This document shows positions 45,921 through 55,159 of a stretch of 64,000 nucleotides of DNA, in pieces. The stretch is from positions 2,790,001-2,854,000 of the forward strand of contig NZ_CP048751.1 in the NCBI RefSeq assembly GCF_011064825.1, in the 5' to 3' direction. Positions within the stretch are counted from its first letter, which is position 1. Each line of letters starts with the position of its first letter. Position numbers and translations under genes: made by a program. The stretch is from Brevundimonas mediterranea. GTDB lineage: Bacteria; Pseudomonadota; Alphaproteobacteria; Caulobacterales; Caulobacteraceae. The notes under the pieces were generated by a model. That model ran no database searches. It saw only the letters and a list, made by a program, of their open reading frames with translations, and was not told the DNA's origin.

Positions 45921-47090
45921 TCAGCCTATGGCCGGAGCCGTGGCGGGGGCGCGCTTGCGGGTCAGAAAGAGCACCAGAACCAGACCCAGGGCCGCAGAGG
46001 CGGCGCCGGCCAGGGCGACCGCCGGATAGCCCAGGCCCCCGGCGATCACCGCGCCGCCCACGGCCGCGCCGACGGCGTTGCCCAGGTTGAAGGCGCCGAT
46101 ATTGACCGACGAGGCCAGGTTGGGCGCATCCGAGGCGGCGGCCATCACCCGCACCTGCAGCGGCGGCACCAGGGCGAAGCTGGCCACGCCCCAGATGAAG
46201 ATCACGAACGGGGCGGGAACGGCGAACGGCATGGTGAAGGCGAACAGAGCCAGGATGGCCGTCAGAGACGCCAGGGTGATGATCAGGGTGCGATCCACCG
46301 ACCGGTCGGCGAACTTGCCGCCCAGCCAGTTCCCGACCGTCAGGCCCAGGCCGTAGACGACCAGCATGGCGGTGACGAAGCCGATGGAGGCGTGGGCCTC
46401 TTCATGCAGGATCGGGGCGATATAGGTGAAGACGGTGAACATGGCGCTGGAGCCGATTACGGTCAGGGCCAGGGCCGACAGAACGGGGCCGCGACCCAGG
46501 ACGCGCACCTCCGCCAGGGCGTCGCCGCCGACCGGCGCCGGCAGTTTGGGCAGGGTCAGGCGCAGGGCGGCCATGACGATCAGGCCGATGCCGGCGATGG
46601 CCCAGAAGGAGGCGCGCCAGCCCAGGACGTCGCCCGCCCAGGCCGCCAGCGGCACGCCGACGACGGTGGCGATGGTCAGGCCCATGAACATGGCCGCGAC
46701 CGCGCCGGCCTGTCGGTTGGGCGGCACCAGGCTGGCGGCCACGATGGAGCCGACGCCGAAGAAGGCCCCGTGGTTCAGCGAGGTGACGACCCGCGCGACC
46801 AGCAGCATGGCGTAGTCGGTCGAGACGGCCGCCATCAGATTGCCCAGGGTGAAGACGGCGGCCAGGCCGATCAGCAGGGCGCGGCGCGGCACGCGACCCG
46901 TGGTCAGGGTCATCAGGGGCGCGCCCAGCATGACGCCCAGGGCATAGGCGCTGATCAACAGACCGGCCGTGGGAATGGAGACGCCCAGGTCCGTGGCGAT
47001 GACCGGCAGCAGGCCCATCGGGGCGAACTCGGTCACGCCGATGCCGAAGGCCCCGGCCGCGAGGGCGAGAAGGGGAGGATTGAGTTTCAT
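45921..47090 (-). CDS. MFS transporter (AraJ/YdhP-like drug-efflux family)
   Basis: 389 residues with about 12 hydrophobic segments. The N terminus LALAAGAFGIGVTEFAPMGLLPVIA and the loop LGAPLMTLTTGRVPRRALL carry the DHA1-family motifs, and LNHGAFFGVGSIVAASLVPP is typical of AraJ/YdhP/PbuE-like members. Likely an exporter of sugars, purines or drugs; the substrate is unknown. It is followed upstream by an aldo/keto reductase remnant and a divergent LysR regulator, a trio often found together. Confidence 0.9.
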   Translation of the reverse strand: MKLNPPLLALAAGAFGIGVTEFAPMGLLPVIATDLGVSIPTAGLLISAYALGVMLGAPLMTLTTGRVPRRALLIGLAAVFTLGNLMAAVSTDYAMLLVARVVTSLNHGAFFGVGSIVAASLVPPNRQAGAVAAMFMGLTIATVVGVPLAAWAGDVLGWRASFWAIAGIGLIVMAALRLTLPKLPAPVGGDALAEVRVLGRGPVLSALALTVIGSSAMFTVFTYIAPILHEEAHASIGFVTAMLVVYGLGLTVGNWLGGKFADRSVDRTLIITLASLTAILALFAFTMPFAVPAPFVIFIWGVASFALVPPLQVRVMAAASDAPNLASSVNIGAFNLGNAVGAAVGGAVIAGGLGYPAVALAGAASAALGLVLVLFLTRKRAPATAPAIG

Positions 47091-47113
47091 GGGGGAGGAG
47101 ACCTTCTGGACGG

Positions 47114-47281
47114 TCAGACCAGCGGCGGGTTCCGGCGCGCGAACCCTTCCTGCTGGCGACAGGGGCTGTGGGGATAGGGCGGCAGGACGGCGCTGGCGGC
47201 GTCGAGCGCCGCGAATGCGCCCGTGCCGAAGCTGAGGACGGGAACCCGCAGGCCCGATGATCCAAGTTGGCGATAGTCCAT
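47114..47281 (-). pseudogene. Aldo/keto reductase with internal in-frame deletion
   Basis: The ORF codes for 55 residues. The first ~23 (MDYRQLGSSGLRVPVLSFGTG) are the canonical start of aldo/keto reductases, and the last ~32 (LDAASAVLPPYPH, then GFARRNPPLV) look like the C-terminal tail of the same family. About 270 residues with the whole active site are missing. The reading frame remains open across the join, so this is an internal deletion and not a frameshift. It lies between the LysR gene (divergent) and the MFS gene. The C-terminal match is by eye. Confidence 0.75.
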
Positions 47282-47378
47282 GACTGTCCCTCGTCTGTGT
47301 TCGGACGCACAGATGGACGCCGCGCCGCAGCGGCGGTAGGCAGGCGGGAGGCCAAGGATTTTTGATCTGGACGCAAAG

Positions 47379-48275
47379 ATGCAGATGAATGGCGCGGACC
47401 GGGCGCGGGAGATGGAGATCTTCGTCGCCGTGACTAAAAGCGGCAGTTTCTCCGCCGCCGGGCGGGTCCTGGGCCTGACCCCGTCGGCGGTCAGCCGGAC
47501 TATCGACCGGATCGAGGCGCGGCTGGGGGTGCGGCTGATGCTGCGCACGACGCGCGTCCTGACCCTGACGGCCGAGGGCCAGACCTATCTGGGCGCGGCG
47601 CGTCGCATCCTGGCCGACCTGGACGACGCCGAACAGGGCATCGCCGATCAGGGGGCGCCGCGCGGGCGGGTGCGGGTCAGCGCCTCACTGGCCCACGGAC
47701 GCCAGCATGTGGTGCCTCTGCTCGGGGATTTCGTGCGTCGCTATCCGCATATCCTGATCGACATCAACCTGACCGATGTCGTGGTCGATGTGGCGGCGGG
47801 GCAGGCGGATGTGGCGATCCGGTTCGGGCCGCTGGCCGACAGTCCGCTGACGGCGCGGCGGTTGGGCGACACGGGGCGGACTATCGTCGCCTCGCCCGAC
47901 TATCTGGCCCGCCGCGGGACGCCGACGGTTCCGGAAGACCTGCACGATCATGATTGCCTGAACTTCAACTTCCGCCGCGCCGAGCCCGTCTGGCCGTTTC
48001 GCCGGGACGGCCGCGACTACGCCCTGACGGTGCGGGGGCCGATCGAGGCGAACAACGGCGAGACCCTGACTCAGCTGGCGGTGGCCGGGGTCGGGGTGAC
48101 GCGGGTCGGGAATTTCAGCGTGGCCGACGCCATCGACGCGGGGCGGCTGGTTCCCTTGCTGGAGGACTTCAATCCGGGCGACCGGGAGCCGATCCATGCG
48201 GTCTTCGTCGGCGGCGCCAATATGCCGGCGCGCGTGCGGGTGTTCGTGGATTTTCTGGCGGAACGGCTGCGCTGA
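47379..48275 (+). CDS. LysR-family transcriptional regulator
   Basis: 298 residues. The HTH is in MEIFVAVTKSGSFSAAGRVL, GLTPSAVSRTIDRIEARLGV and RLMLRTTRVLTLTAEGQTYL, the usual LysR layout. The C-terminal substrate-binding domain has GRVRVSASLAHGRQHVVPLL and VDVAAGQADVAIRFGPLADS. It is divergent from the aldo/keto reductase remnant and MFS gene and probably controls them. The reductase loss may leave only the transporter as target. A terminator follows. Start ATG 47379; an internal Met (EMEIF) is possible. Confidence 0.92.
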   Translation: MQMNGADRAREMEIFVAVTKSGSFSAAGRVLGLTPSAVSRTIDRIEARLGVRLMLRTTRVLTLTAEGQTYLGAARRILADLDDAEQGIADQGAPRGRVRVSASLAHGRQHVVPLLGDFVRRYPHILIDINLTDVVVDVAAGQADVAIRFGPLADSPLTARRLGDTGRTIVASPDYLARRGTPTVPEDLHDHDCLNFNFRRAEPVWPFRRDGRDYALTVRGPIEANNGETLTQLAVAGVGVTRVGNFSVADAIDAGRLVPLLEDFNPGDREPIHAVFVGGANMPARVRVFVDFLAERLR

Positions 48276-48283
48276 AACGAAAA

Positions 48284-48314
48284 TCGCCGGACGGGGCGAA
48301 CCGTCCGGCGACTT
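48284..48314. terminator. Stem-loop between convergent LysR and H1-like genes
   Basis: TCGCCGGACGG (48284-48294) pairs perfectly with CCGTCCGGCGA (48301-48311) around GGCGAA. AAAA lies on the left side, giving a T-tract for the minus-strand transcript. It likely terminates both convergent genes. Confidence 0.78.
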
Positions 48315-48336
48315 CAGTCAGGCTTATGAGCCGTGA

Positions 48337-48957
48337 TCAGCGCTTGCCGAAGATCATGTCGCCGAGCTTGGCGAAGAAGCCCTTTTCCTCAGCCTTGGGC
48401 GCAGGCGCGGCGGCCGGCGCGGGCTTGGGCGTTTCGACCGGCTTGGGCGTCGGCGCGGGAGCCGGTGCAGCGGCGGCGGGCTTGGGAGCCGGAGCGGCGA
48501 CGGGTTCAGCCGGCTTGGACGCAGCGGCCGGAGCCTTGGGCGTCGGCGCCTTGGCTGCGACAGGCTTGGCCGTGGCGGGCTTGGGCGCAGACGTCTTCGG
48601 TGCGGCCTTGGCGGCGGTCTTCGTCGTCGCCTTGGGCGCGGCGGCCTTCACGGGGGCAGACTTGGAAGCGGCGGGTGCGGCCGGCTTGGCGGTCGGCTTG
48701 GCGGCCGGGGCGGCCTTGGGCTTGGCCGGCGACGTCTTGGCGACAGCGGCCTTGGGCGCGGTCGTCTTGGCGGGCGTCTTGGCCGCAGCCGGTTTGGCGG
48801 CGGCGGTCTTCACGGCGGTGGGCTTGGCGGCCTTGGGCGTGACGGTTTTCTCGGCGACGGCCTTCGCGGCGCTCGACTTCGGCGCAGCTTTAGGCTTGGA
48901 AGCGGCGGTCGCCGGCTTCGGCGACGCAGTTTTAGACGTAGACGGTGACTTGGCCAT
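48337..48957 (-). CDS. Histone H1-like Lys/Ala/Pro-rich protein
   Basis: 206 residues composed mainly of Ala, Lys and Pro, with many PKAA, AAKP and KTA words, e.g. KPKAAPKSSAAKAV and VKTAAAKPAAAKTPAKT. The last 17 residues (EEKGFFAKLGDMIFGKR) differ: a short amphipathic segment that could bind membrane or protein. The composition is that of the eukaryote-like histone H1 C-terminal domain, found in several bacterial DNA-binding proteins. It may bind nucleic acid; function is inferred from composition only. The repetitive codons make this region open in several frames, but this frame has the protein-like end. Confidence 0.8.
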   Translation of the reverse strand: MAKSPSTSKTASPKPATAASKPKAAPKSSAAKAVAEKTVTPKAAKPTAVKTAAAKPAAAKTPAKTTAPKAAVAKTSPAKPKAAPAAKPTAKPAAPAASKSAPVKAAAPKATTKTAAKAAPKTSAPKPATAKPVAAKAPTPKAPAAASKPAEPVAAPAPKPAAAAPAPAPTPKPVETPKPAPAAAPAPKAEEKGFFAKLGDMIFGKR

Positions 48958-49054
48958 GTATTCCCCGACCCCTCGGTTCGTTAAAAAGCCCGGCGGCGTC
49001 GGGAAGACGAAGCGCCGGATCGCAGTGATTCGTCATCTTAGCGGTGTTTGAAAA

Positions 49055-49921
49055 ATGTCCGAGTCTGCAGTTCAGATAATCGCACGGGGTCCGCGCGAAA
49101 ACGCAGAGGCCGCCGCCGCCGCCATCGACGCCGATCCCACGCTTGAGGGCGCGACCTATTCCATCCTGGAAGAGGACGAGGATCGCAACATCTGGCGCAT
49201 CGACGCCTTCCCGACCACGGCCGATGAGGTCGAGGGGCTGAAGGCGACGCTGGCCGGCTATCCGGTCACCGTCACGGTCGAGAAGCTGGCCGACGCCGAC
49301 TGGCTGGCCATGTCGTTGTCGGGCTTGCCGCCGGTGCGGGCCGGGCGCTTCTTCGTCTATGGGGCGCATGACGAGGGACGGGTGCCGCCCAACGCCGTCA
49401 ATCTGAAGATCGACGCCGGCGCCGCCTTCGGCACCGGCCACCACGGCACGACGGTCGGCTGTCTGGAGGCCTTCGACGACCTGCTGAAGCGCGAGCGGTT
49501 CGAGCGGGTTCTGGATGTCGGCTGCGGCACGGGCGTCCTGGCCATCGCGGCGGCGCGCACGGGCAGCCGGATCGCGGTCGGCACCGACATCGACGCCCCT
49601 TCGGTGCGGATCGCCAACGAGAACGCCGCCCTGAACCAGGCCCACGCCAGTTTTGTCCACGCCTCGGGCCTGAACGACCAGCGGGTGCGCCGTCATGGGC
49701 CCTATGACCTGGTCTTCGCCAATATCCTGGCCCCGCCGCTGGTGGCCCTGTCGCAGGACATCAAGATGGCGCTGAGCCTGGGCGGGGTCGCCATCCTGTC
49801 GGGCCTGTTGCGGACCCAGGAGCGCCGGGTGACGGCGGCCTATACGTCGCGCGGCTTCCGGCTGGAGAAGCGCATCCATCACGACGCCTGGAGCGCCCTG
49901 GTGCTGCGGCGGATGGGCTGA
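49055..49921 (+). CDS. prmA: Ribosomal protein L11 methyltransferase
   Basis: 288 residues. N-terminal substrate-recognition domain (1-90), then the SAM domain. [20 protein letters not shown] is the PrmA signature, [17 protein letters not shown] is the SAM loop and [15 protein letters not shown] is motif IV (NILA-P). It trimethylates L11 at several sites. The pepP gene follows after 18 bases. Confidence 0.94.
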   Translation: MSESAVQIIARGPRENAEAAAAAIDADPTLEGATYSILEEDEDRNIWRIDAFPTTADEVEGLKATLAGYPVTVTVEKLADADWLAMSLSGLPPVRAGRFFVYGAHDEGRVPPNAVNLKIDAGAAFGTGHHGTTVGCLEAFDDLLKRERFERVLDVGCGTGVLAIAAARTGSRIAVGTDIDAPSVRIANENAALNQAHASFVHASGLNDQRVRRHGPYDLVFANILAPPLVALSQDIKMALSLGGVAILSGLLRTQERRVTAAYTSRGFRLEKRIHHDAWSALVLRRMG

Positions 49922-49939
49922 GGAACGAGAGACGAGACG

Positions 49940-51745
49940 ATGCGCCAGACCTTTGATGAGACCACCGATCCGTCCTTCGGGGCGAAGCACCTGCCGCTGC
50001 TGCGCGCCCGAATGGCGGAGCAGGGGCTGGACGGCTTCCTGATCCCGCACGAGGACGAGCATCAGAACGAATATCTGCCGGACGCCAACGAGCGGCTGGC
50101 CTGGGCCACCGGCTTCACCGGCTCGGCCGGGGCGGCGGTGGTGTTTCAGGATCGGGCCAGCATGTTCACCGACGGCCGCTATACGGTCCAGGTCAAGGCC
50201 CAGACCGATCCGGCCCTGTTCGAACGGCGTGATCTGAACGACGTCGCCGCCTATCTGGAGACGGCGAGCGCGGGTCAGGTGATCGGCTTTGATCCGAAGC
50301 TGCACAGCCCGGACGCCCTGGTCGCCCTGAAGCGGGCGGCGCAGAAGGCCGGGGCCGAGCTGAAGCCGGTCGAAGCCAATCCGCTGGACCTGGCCTGGGG
50401 CGCGGAGCGTCCGGCCCAGCCGACCGCCCCGGTGGTTCCTCACGAGGACGTCTATTCCGGCGAAAGCCATGCGGCGAAGCGGGCGCGGATCGGTCAGGCC
50501 GTGGCCGACGCCGGCGCCGACGCCGTGGTTCTGACCGCGCCCATGTCCATCGCCTGGCTGTTCAATGTGCGCGGCGGCGACGTGATCCGCTCGCCCCTGC
50601 CCATCGGCCAGGCCGTGCTGGAGGCCGACGGCAGGGCGCGGCTGTTCCTGGACGGGGCCAAGGTGACGAATGAACTGCCGGCCTGGCTGGGCGACGACGT
50701 TCAGCTGGAGGCGCCGGAACGGCTGGCCGAGGCGCTGGACGGTCTGGCGGGCAAGAAGGTGATGATCGATCCGGCCTTGTCGTCCGCCTGGTATTTCGAC
50801 CGGCTGGAGCAGGCGGGGGCGACGGTGGTGCGGGCGGCGGACCCCTGCGCCCTGCCTCGCGCGACCAAGAATGCGGTCGAGATCGAGGGCAGCCGACGCG
50901 CCCATATCCGCGACGGCGCGGCCCTGGCCAACTTCCTGCACTGGGTCGATACGACGGCCCAGCAGACCCTGCCGGACGAGCGCGAGGTGGTGGAGACCCT
51001 GGAGCGGTTCCGCGAGGCGACCGGGGCGCTGAAGGACCTGAGCTTCGACACCATCGCCGGGGCCGGTCCGAACGGCGCCCTGCCGCATTACAAGCCGGTC
51101 GGCGCCACGATCCGCCGGATCGAGAACGGCTCCCTGCTGCTGGTGGACGGCGGCGGCCAGTATCTGGACGGGACGACCGACGTGACCCGCACCATGGCGG
51201 TGGGCGAGCCGACGGCGGACCAGCGTCACAAGTTCACCCTGGTGCTGAAATCCCATATCGCCATGGCGACGATCCGCTTTCCGGCGGGGACCAGCGGCAT
51301 GGCGTTGGACGCCATCGCTCGCGCCCCGATGTGGGCGGCGGGGCTGGATTACGATCACGGCACCGGCCACGGCGTCGGCTCCTATCTGGGCGTCCACGAG
51401 GGGCCGCAGGGGATCGCCAAATGGGGCACCAGCCAGCCGCTGCTGGAGGGGATGATCCTGTCCAACGAGCCCGGCTATTACCGCGAAGGCCATTGGGGCA
51501 TCCGCATCGAGACCCTGCAGGTGGTGACGCCGGCCGTGGTTCCCGAGGGCGGCGAGCGGCCGATGCACGGGTTCGAACAGCTGACCTTCGCGCCCATCGA
51601 TCGCAAGCTGATCGCGGTGGATCTGCTGACCCCGCCCGAACGGGCTTACGTCGACGCCTATCACGCCGAGACCCTGGCCAAGGTCGGGCCTCTGGTCGAG
51701 GGCGAGGTGCGGGCCTGGCTGGAGCGGGTCTGCGCGCCGCTGTGA
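49940..51745 (+). CDS. pepP: Xaa-Pro aminopeptidase (M24B family)
   Basis: 601 residues, the long form with two creatinase-like N-terminal domains (about 1-310) and a C-terminal M24 domain. The dinuclear metal ligands are in LLVDGGGQYLDGTTDVTRT (two Asp), GHGVGSYLGVHEGPQ (His), and NEPGYYREGHWGIRIE (two Glu). Cleaves N-terminal residues preceding Pro; cytoplasmic, no signal peptide. Its stop overlaps a GTG that could begin the lrgA gene. Confidence 0.94.
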   Translation: MRQTFDETTDPSFGAKHLPLLRARMAEQGLDGFLIPHEDEHQNEYLPDANERLAWATGFTGSAGAAVVFQDRASMFTDGRYTVQVKAQTDPALFERRDLNDVAAYLETASAGQVIGFDPKLHSPDALVALKRAAQKAGAELKPVEANPLDLAWGAERPAQPTAPVVPHEDVYSGESHAAKRARIGQAVADAGADAVVLTAPMSIAWLFNVRGGDVIRSPLPIGQAVLEADGRARLFLDGAKVTNELPAWLGDDVQLEAPERLAEALDGLAGKKVMIDPALSSAWYFDRLEQAGATVVRAADPCALPRATKNAVEIEGSRRAHIRDGAALANFLHWVDTTAQQTLPDEREVVETLERFREATGALKDLSFDTIAGAGPNGALPHYKPVGATIRRIENGSLLLVDGGGQYLDGTTDVTRTMAVGEPTADQRHKFTLVLKSHIAMATIRFPAGTSGMALDAIARAPMWAAGLDYDHGTGHGVGSYLGVHEGPQGIAKWGTSQPLLEGMILSNEPGYYREGHWGIRIETLQVVTPAVVPEGGERPMHGFEQLTFAPIDRKLIAVDLLTPPERAYVDAYHAETLAKVGPLVEGEVRAWLERVCAPL

Positions 51746-51747
51746 CC

Positions 51748-52131
51748 ATGCTCGCCGCCATAGCCCTTCTGATGACCTGCCAGTTGATGGGCGAGGTGAT
51801 CCACAGGGTGACGGGTCTGCCGCTTCCGGGGTCCGTTATCGGTCTGGTTCTGCTGCTGGGCTGGCTGGCGCTGGTCCCGCGCGAGCGGCCCACTCTGAAG
51901 GCGGTGACGGCGTGGCTGACGGCGCACCTGTCGATCATGTTCGTGCCAGCGGCGGTCGGACTGATTGACGAGGGCGAGCCCTTGTCCCGCTACGGGATCG
52001 GTATTCTGGCGGCCACTGCGGTTTCAACGCTTCTGACGATGGTGGTGACCGCGCTGGTGTTCCGGTGGGCGGTCACGCGGTTTGGGCCTGAAGACGCAGG
52101 GGACAAAGAGGGCGGGGAGGCGATGTCGTGA
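51748..52131 (+). CDS. lrgA: CidA/LrgA-family holin-like membrane protein
   Basis: 127 residues from ATG 51748; GTG 51742, overlapping the pepP stop, is an alternative. Four hydrophobic segments: IALLMTCQLMGEVIHRVTG, LPGSVIGLVLLLGWLALVP, AHLSIMFVPAAVGLID and GILAATAVSTLLTMVVTALV. LPLPGSVIG and MFVPAAVG are the signature CidA/LrgA motifs. These proteins are implicated in murein hydrolase export/regulation and in pyruvate or glycolate transport. The stop overlaps lrgB by four bases. Confidence 0.9.
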   Translation: MLAAIALLMTCQLMGEVIHRVTGLPLPGSVIGLVLLLGWLALVPRERPTLKAVTAWLTAHLSIMFVPAAVGLIDEGEPLSRYGIGILAATAVSTLLTMVVTALVFRWAVTRFGPEDAGDKEGGEAMS

Positions 52132-52820
52132 ACGCCTTGATGACGACGCCGCTGTTCTGGCTGGCGGTTACGCTGGTGGTGTTCGAGGGCGCCGACCAGT
52201 TGTCGCGTCGCAGCGAAAGGCATCCGCTCTGCCATCCGGTTCTACTGGCGACGCCGGTTCTGATCGGTCTGTTGCTGATCACCCGCACCGGCTACGCCAC
52301 CTACAGGAGCGCGACTGAGGCGCTGAGCTTCCTGCTGGGACCGGCGGTCGTGGGCCTGGCGGTTCCGGTTTGGGCGCAGCGGGCGCTGATCCGGCGACTG
52401 GCTGTTCCGATCAGCCTGGCGCTGGCGGCGGGGGCGACGACGGCGGTGGTCAGCGCGGTGGGTGTTCTGACCTTGTTCGGCGCGCCGCGTGAAATCCTGG
52501 CGTCGATCGCGCCGCGGGCGACGACGACCCCGGTGGCGATGGCCGTCGCCCAGCAACTGGGCGGGGTTCCGGCCTTGGCGGCGGTCATTGTGCTGATCGC
52601 CGGGGTGATCGGAGCCATGACCGCGACCCCCTTGTTCAATGCTCTGAAAATCCGGGATTTCCGCGCACGCGGTCTGGCGATCGGGGTGTCTGCCCACGGA
52701 TTTGGCGCGGCGCGCGCGTTTCAGGTCGATGCGACGGCGGGCGCGTTCGCCAGCCTGGGCATGGCCTTGAACGCCGTGGCGACAGCTACGCTCCTGTCGG
52801 TTCTGGCCCTGCTGCTATAG
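52128..52820 (+). CDS. lrgB: CidB/LrgB-family membrane protein
   Basis: 230 residues from a GTG overlapping lrgA. About seven hydrophobic segments. LLGPAVVGLAVPVWAQRALI, APRATTTPVAMAVAQQLGG and GLAIGVSAHGFGAARAF are the conserved LrgB motifs. Works with LrgA. Its 3' end overlaps the convergent patatin gene by 35 bases, so there is no room for a dedicated terminator. Confidence 0.92.
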   Translation: MNALMTTPLFWLAVTLVVFEGADQLSRRSERHPLCHPVLLATPVLIGLLLITRTGYATYRSATEALSFLLGPAVVGLAVPVWAQRALIRRLAVPISLALAAGATTAVVSAVGVLTLFGAPREILASIAPRATTTPVAMAVAQQLGGVPALAAVIVLIAGVIGAMTATPLFNALKIRDFRARGLAIGVSAHGFGAARAFQVDATAGAFASLGMALNAVATATLLSVLALLL

Positions 52821-54549
52821 CCCCTGAGCCGGGGCGATTGCGGATGCGCCCCACCGGACAGGGCAGGTCCGCCAGCGCCGCCTTGGTCGCCTCGTATCCC
52901 GCAGCGACCGGTTCGTCATAGGCTTTCCAGTCGCGGATGTCGGTTCCTCCGATCTTGGGCAGGATCAGGACGTCGGCGGCGGCGCGCGACTGGTCCATCT
53001 CCGCGTCGGTGGTGATGGTCGCCGAGCGCATCAGGATGGAGACGATGGGCGGCCCGGCCTTCCAGGCGCCCGACAGCACCCATTTCCACCAGGAGGGCGG
53101 ATTTTCCAGCGCGGCCGGATCGACGCCGCGGGTCTGGGACATGTCCACGCCGATGATGGGGCCGCTGTTCAGCTGGCGCATCACGCTGGTGGGGAAGTTC
53201 TTCAGCACCGCCCCGTCGACCAGCACCTGGCCGTCCATGACCACGGGCGGCAGGACGCCGGGAATGGCGATGGAGGCGCGCATGGCCCGGCGCATCAGGC
53301 CGGTGCGATGGACCTCAATGCGACCCGAGGTCAGGTTGGACGAAACGGCGAAGAAGGGCAGGGCCAGATCGGCCAGATCTATGTCGCCATAGGCCCGCTC
53401 CAGCAGGCCCGCCACCTTGCGGGCGCGGGACATGGCGATGATGGGAAAGGCCAGGTCGGACAGGGGATCGGACTCGACGAAGGCGCGGCGGATCTCGTAG
53501 TCCAGCCGTTCGAACGACCAGCCCAGGGCGGGGCCGGCGGCCACGACCGCCCCCATGGAGGCGCCGCCCACGAAGTCGATGGGCACCCTGGCCTCTTCCA
53601 GCGCCTTGATCGCCCCCATGTGGCAATAGGCCCGTGCGCCGCCCCCTGAAAGAACCAGACCCACGGCCGTGCCGGTGATGACGCGGGCCATCCGCTCGGT
53701 GTCGGCCGCCACGCCCGAGACGCAGTGGAACCAGCGGTCGGGCTGGAGCACGTTCAGCCAGACCCGGGTGTTGGCCGGCTGGTTCATGCGTGGATCGCGC
53801 AGCAGGATCAGGTCGGTAAGACGCCGGCCGTCGCCGAAGCCCATCCGGCGGGGCAGGTCGGCGGGCGGCGCCAGGAGGCCGCTGCCGACGATGAACAGCC
53901 GGTCCACCTGGCGGGCGCACAGTTCGGCCCAGGCCGGCTGGCCCTGTTCGGCGACATAGAGGACATAGTCGTGGCCGTCCTCGACCCGGCTGAACCATTC
54001 GGCGGCCGAGGTCAGGGCCGACTGGTCGATGACCCGGCAGGTGAAGCCCATGGCCTGGATCGCGGCGGCGATCCGTTCGACGAAGGCGCGGATCGGACGA
54101 GGGCGGGCCGAGACGAAGCCGAAGACGCTGGGTTCGGCCGCGCCGCCCGCCCGCTCGCGGGCGCGGTGGATCATCAGCCGCGACAGTTCGACCATCAGGT
54201 CCGGCTCGGTCCGGGCGGCCTCGAAGAAGGCTTCGCGCGGCAGGGCCAGGATTTCGGTGTCGCGCAGGGCCACGACGTCGGCGGTGTGCGGCGTCCCCGC
54301 CAGCATGGCCATTTCACCGACCGGCTCGCCGGGACGCACGACGCCGAGCAGATGGACGGGCTGATCCGGTTCGCTGTGGAAGACGCCCAGACGGCCCGAA
54401 CGGACCAGATACAGGGTGTCTGACGGATCCCCCGCCGTGAACAGCCGCTCGCCCCCGGTCAGGGCGAACCAACTGGCCCGATCGATCATCGGCCCCTCGA
54501 AGATGCGCGACAGGGCCGAGGCGAGGGTGTCGGAACGAAGCGGAGCCAT
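52786..54549 (-). CDS. Cyclic-nucleotide-binding domain / patatin-like phospholipase
   Basis: 587 residues, similar in layout to neuropathy-target-esterase-like bacterial proteins. A cNMP-binding domain (about 1-135) is seen as GERLFTAGDPSDTLYLVRSGR and RPGEPVGEMAMLAG. A middle region (about 140-290) follows. The patatin domain has the oxyanion loop VLSGGGARAYCHMGAIKAL, the nucleophile elbow GGASMGAV and the catalytic DGA in VDGAVLKNFP. The full dyad is present, so phospholipase or lysophospholipase activity is likely, possibly gated by a cyclic nucleotide. No membrane segment. Confidence 0.92.
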   Translation of the reverse strand: MAPLRSDTLASALSRIFEGPMIDRASWFALTGGERLFTAGDPSDTLYLVRSGRLGVFHSEPDQPVHLLGVVRPGEPVGEMAMLAGTPHTADVVALRDTEILALPREAFFEAARTEPDLMVELSRLMIHRARERAGGAAEPSVFGFVSARPRPIRAFVERIAAAIQAMGFTCRVIDQSALTSAAEWFSRVEDGHDYVLYVAEQGQPAWAELCARQVDRLFIVGSGLLAPPADLPRRMGFGDGRRLTDLILLRDPRMNQPANTRVWLNVLQPDRWFHCVSGVAADTERMARVITGTAVGLVLSGGGARAYCHMGAIKALEEARVPIDFVGGASMGAVVAAGPALGWSFERLDYEIRRAFVESDPLSDLAFPIIAMSRARKVAGLLERAYGDIDLADLALPFFAVSSNLTSGRIEVHRTGLMRRAMRASIAIPGVLPPVVMDGQVLVDGAVLKNFPTSVMRQLNSGPIIGVDMSQTRGVDPAALENPPSWWKWVLSGAWKAGPPIVSILMRSATITTDAEMDQSRAAADVLILPKIGGTDIRDWKAYDEPVAAGYEATKAALADLPCPVGRIRNRPGSGAIAAGPEPTGA

Positions 54550-54564
54550 GAGGGGATTGTCCGA

Positions 54565-55119
54565 TCAGGCCGCCGGCTTCACGTCCAGAAGTTCGACCGA
54601 GAAGCGCAGGGTCGAGTTGGGCGGCAGTTCGTCGCCGCCGACCCAGCGGCCGCCGTAGCCGAGCGAGGCGGGGATGACGAACTCATAGATCTCGCCCACG
54701 CGCATCAGGGCGACGCCCTCGGTCCAGCCCTTGATGACGCGGTTCAGCGGGAACTCGGCCGGCGCGTTGCGGGCGTAGGAGCTGTCGAACTCGCGTCCGT
54801 CGATGAAGGTGCCGCGATAGTGGACCTTGACCGTGTCGGTGGCCGACGGCTGGGCGCCCTCGGGATGAGCCTTGCCGACGCGACGGTACTGCAGGCCGCT
54901 TTCGGTCGTGGTCCAGCCGCGCCGGGCGCCGTTCCAGGCCAGATAGGCGGTGTTGCCCGCGTCCCAGGCCTGTTGCGGCGTCAGAGAGGCCTGACCCTCC
55001 ACCTCGGCGGCGGCGCGGGCGGCGGCCGAGGCGGTCTCGGCGTAGGTGACGGGCTGGCCGCGCGAGGCGCAGGCGGCGAGCGAGAGAGCGGCGAGCAGGG
55101 GGAGGGCGATGCGAGTCAT
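54565..55119 (-). CDS. FKBP-type peptidyl-prolyl isomerase lipoprotein
   Basis: 184 residues. Signal peptide with lipobox LSLAAC (Cys 17). After a ~55 residue linker the FKBP domain covers about 75-183: TVKVHYRGTFIDGREFDSSY, FPLNRVIKGWTEGVALMRVG, IPASLGYGG and LPPNSTLRFSVELLDV. It would assist folding in the periplasm. It is 15 bases downstream of the patatin start on the same strand and so precedes it in a possible operon. Confidence 0.92.
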   Translation of the reverse strand: MTRIALPLLAALSLAACASRGQPVTYAETASAAARAAAEVEGQASLTPQQAWDAGNTAYLAWNGARRGWTTTESGLQYRRVGKAHPEGAQPSATDTVKVHYRGTFIDGREFDSSYARNAPAEFPLNRVIKGWTEGVALMRVGEIYEFVIPASLGYGGRWVGGDELPPNSTLRFSVELLDVKPAA

Positions 55120-55159
55120 AAGGCGACGCTAGCAGGGTGTCACGCTGTGCGGCAGAGGG

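Noticed and set aside
48333..49051. Plus-strand Ala/Gly and Trp/Arg-rich frames opposite the H1-like gene
   Set aside because: By-products of the repetitive AAG/GCC codons on the minus strand; only the minus-strand frame has a plausible start and end.
48932..51664. 910-codon antisense frame across prmA and pepP
   Set aside because: Antisense to two well-supported genes and without recognisable motifs.
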